Source: Azospirillum picis (GTDB lineage: Bacteria > Pseudomonadota > Alphaproteobacteria > Azospirillales > Azospirillaceae). Taken from it: 64,000 nt of DNA. A program made the translations under genes and the position numbers. Below the pieces are notes generated by a model. The model saw only the letters and a list, made by a program, of their open reading frames with translations, was not told the origin of the DNA and searched no databases. Below are positions 63,433 to 64,000 of this stretch, in pieces; the first letter of the stretch is position 1, and the number at the start of each line of letters is the position of its first letter. Location of the stretch: contig NZ_JAGINO010000011.1 in the NCBI RefSeq assembly GCF_017876115.1, forward strand, positions 1 through 64,000, given 5' to 3'.

Positions 63433-64000
63433 TTACGCCGCCGCCAGCGGCGCCGGCTTGGCGGCGCGCAGGATCATGCCGAACAGGTCGCGCGGCTCGT
63501 CGGGATCGGCCAGCATGTCGAGATCCTGGTACAGACCGGTGCCGGCCAGTTTGTCGCGGACGTAGCGCAGCGCCGAGAAATCCTCGGTGGCGAAGCCGAC
63601 GCTGTCGAACAGGGTGATCTGGCGGGCGTCGCGGCGGCCGGGGGCGGCCCCGGTCATCACCTGCCACAGCTCGGTCACCGGATGGTCGGCGGCGAGCTGC
63701 TGGATCTCGCCCTCGATCCGGGTCTGCGGCGTGTATTCCACGAAGATGTCGGAGCGCAGCAGGATGTCGCGGTGCAGCTCGGTCTTGCCGGGGCAGTCGC
63801 CGCCGACCGCGTTGATGTGGATGCCGGCCCCGACCATGTTGTCGGTCAGGATGGTGGCGTACTGCTTGTCGGCGGTCACCGTGGTGACGATCTGCGCCCC
63901 CTCCACCGCCTCCTCGGTCGAGCGGCAGGCGGTGATGTCGAAGCCGCGGCCGGCGAGGTTGCGCAGGCACTTCGCCGTCGCCGCCGGGTCGATGTCGTAG
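63433..64000 (-). CDS. Ornithine cyclodeaminase/mu-crystallin family protein, C-terminal part (cut by window edge)
   Basis: The last ~188 residues are visible; the family is usually about 320-350 long. NAD-binding second half of the Rossmann region (YDIDPAATAKCLRNLAGRGFDITACRSTEEAVEGAQIVTTVTADKQYATILTDNMVGAGIHINAVGGDCPGKTELHRDILLRSDIFVEYTPQTRIEGEIQQL) fits OCD-type enzymes, in particular the ornithine cyclodeaminase group with GGDCPGKTEL. Converts ornithine to proline and ammonia, or related dehydrogenase reactions. The N-terminal substrate site is outside the window, so substrate is uncertain. Confidence 0.85.
   Translation of the reverse strand, partial: YDIDPAATAKCLRNLAGRGFDITACRSTEEAVEGAQIVTTVTADKQYATILTDNMVGAGIHINAVGGDCPGKTELHRDILLRSDIFVEYTPQTRIEGEIQQLAADHPVTELWQVMTGAAPGRRDARQITLFDSVGFATEDFSALRYVRDKLAGTGLYQDLDMLADPDEPRDLFGMILRAAKPAPLAAA

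Overview
The window is a 64-kb piece of a very GC-rich bacterial chromosome. Gene content, an alphaproteobacterial style of housekeeping genes, glycogen and nitrogen-related genes, many sensor kinases and a molybdenum-storage operon all suggest a free-living diazotrophic alphaproteobacterium of the Azospirillum/Rhodospirillales type. That assignment is inference from gene content; there is no rRNA or species marker here. No insertion sequence, integrase, CRISPR array or replication origin was seen.

Layout. 1-8.4 kb is core: 5' part of enolase, an alpha/beta hydrolase, MurJ, a sulfurtransferase, an orphan FliN-like protein, diaminopropionate ammonia-lyase, a secreted ClpP-like protein and GatB, closed by a strong terminator. 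8.4-17.2 kb holds a PAS histidine kinase, an EcsC protein and a glycogen/maltodextrin pair (glgX, malQ) with a receiver protein between them. A tRNA-Gln(CTG) follows at 17.35 kb, and an identical tRNA-Gln lies at 45.13 kb.

The 27.7 kb between the two tRNAs is accessory metabolism: (i) an IclR regulator with a perfect operator and a glutathione/peptide-type ABC transporter operon containing a gamma-glutamyltransferase; (ii) a GntR regulator and an operon joining an amino-acid-type ABC importer to ureidoglycolate lyase, a class V aminotransferase and a hydantoinase, which reads as uptake and breakdown of a ureide; (iii) a complete tetrathionate-reductase-type locus (ttrS ttrR, then ttrB ttrC ttrA) with an elaborate dyad structure in front of ttrB; (iv) a low-GC gap and a 1279-residue hybrid kinase with two histidine-kinase cores and two receivers.

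45-64 kb is a mosaic of small units: DUF1857 and NmrA-like genes opposite a LysR gene; an orphan ModA-like binding protein opposite mosB-mosA, the two subunits of the molybdenum storage protein, with a candidate Mo-box and a long hairpin between them; an unusual membrane M48 peptidase; a single-domain receiver; a PRISE-type reductase; a possible DNA-repair group (XPF/ERCC4-type nuclease with helix-hairpin-helix tail, small acidic protein, small 2OG-Fe(II) oxygenase); a TetR gene; a LysR gene divergent from an SDR-OYE pair; tyrS; a VOC protein with a palindromic operator inside its promoter; and the C-terminal part of an ornithine-cyclodeaminase-family gene.

Molybdenum is a possible common thread: the tetrathionate-reductase catalytic subunit needs a molybdopterin cofactor, and a Mo store plus a Mo-box lie 9 kb away. 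The most interesting items are the Mo-storage locus with its leader structures, the bacterial XPF-type nuclease group, the nested dyads before ttrB, and the duplicated tRNA-Gln loci bracketing the accessory block.
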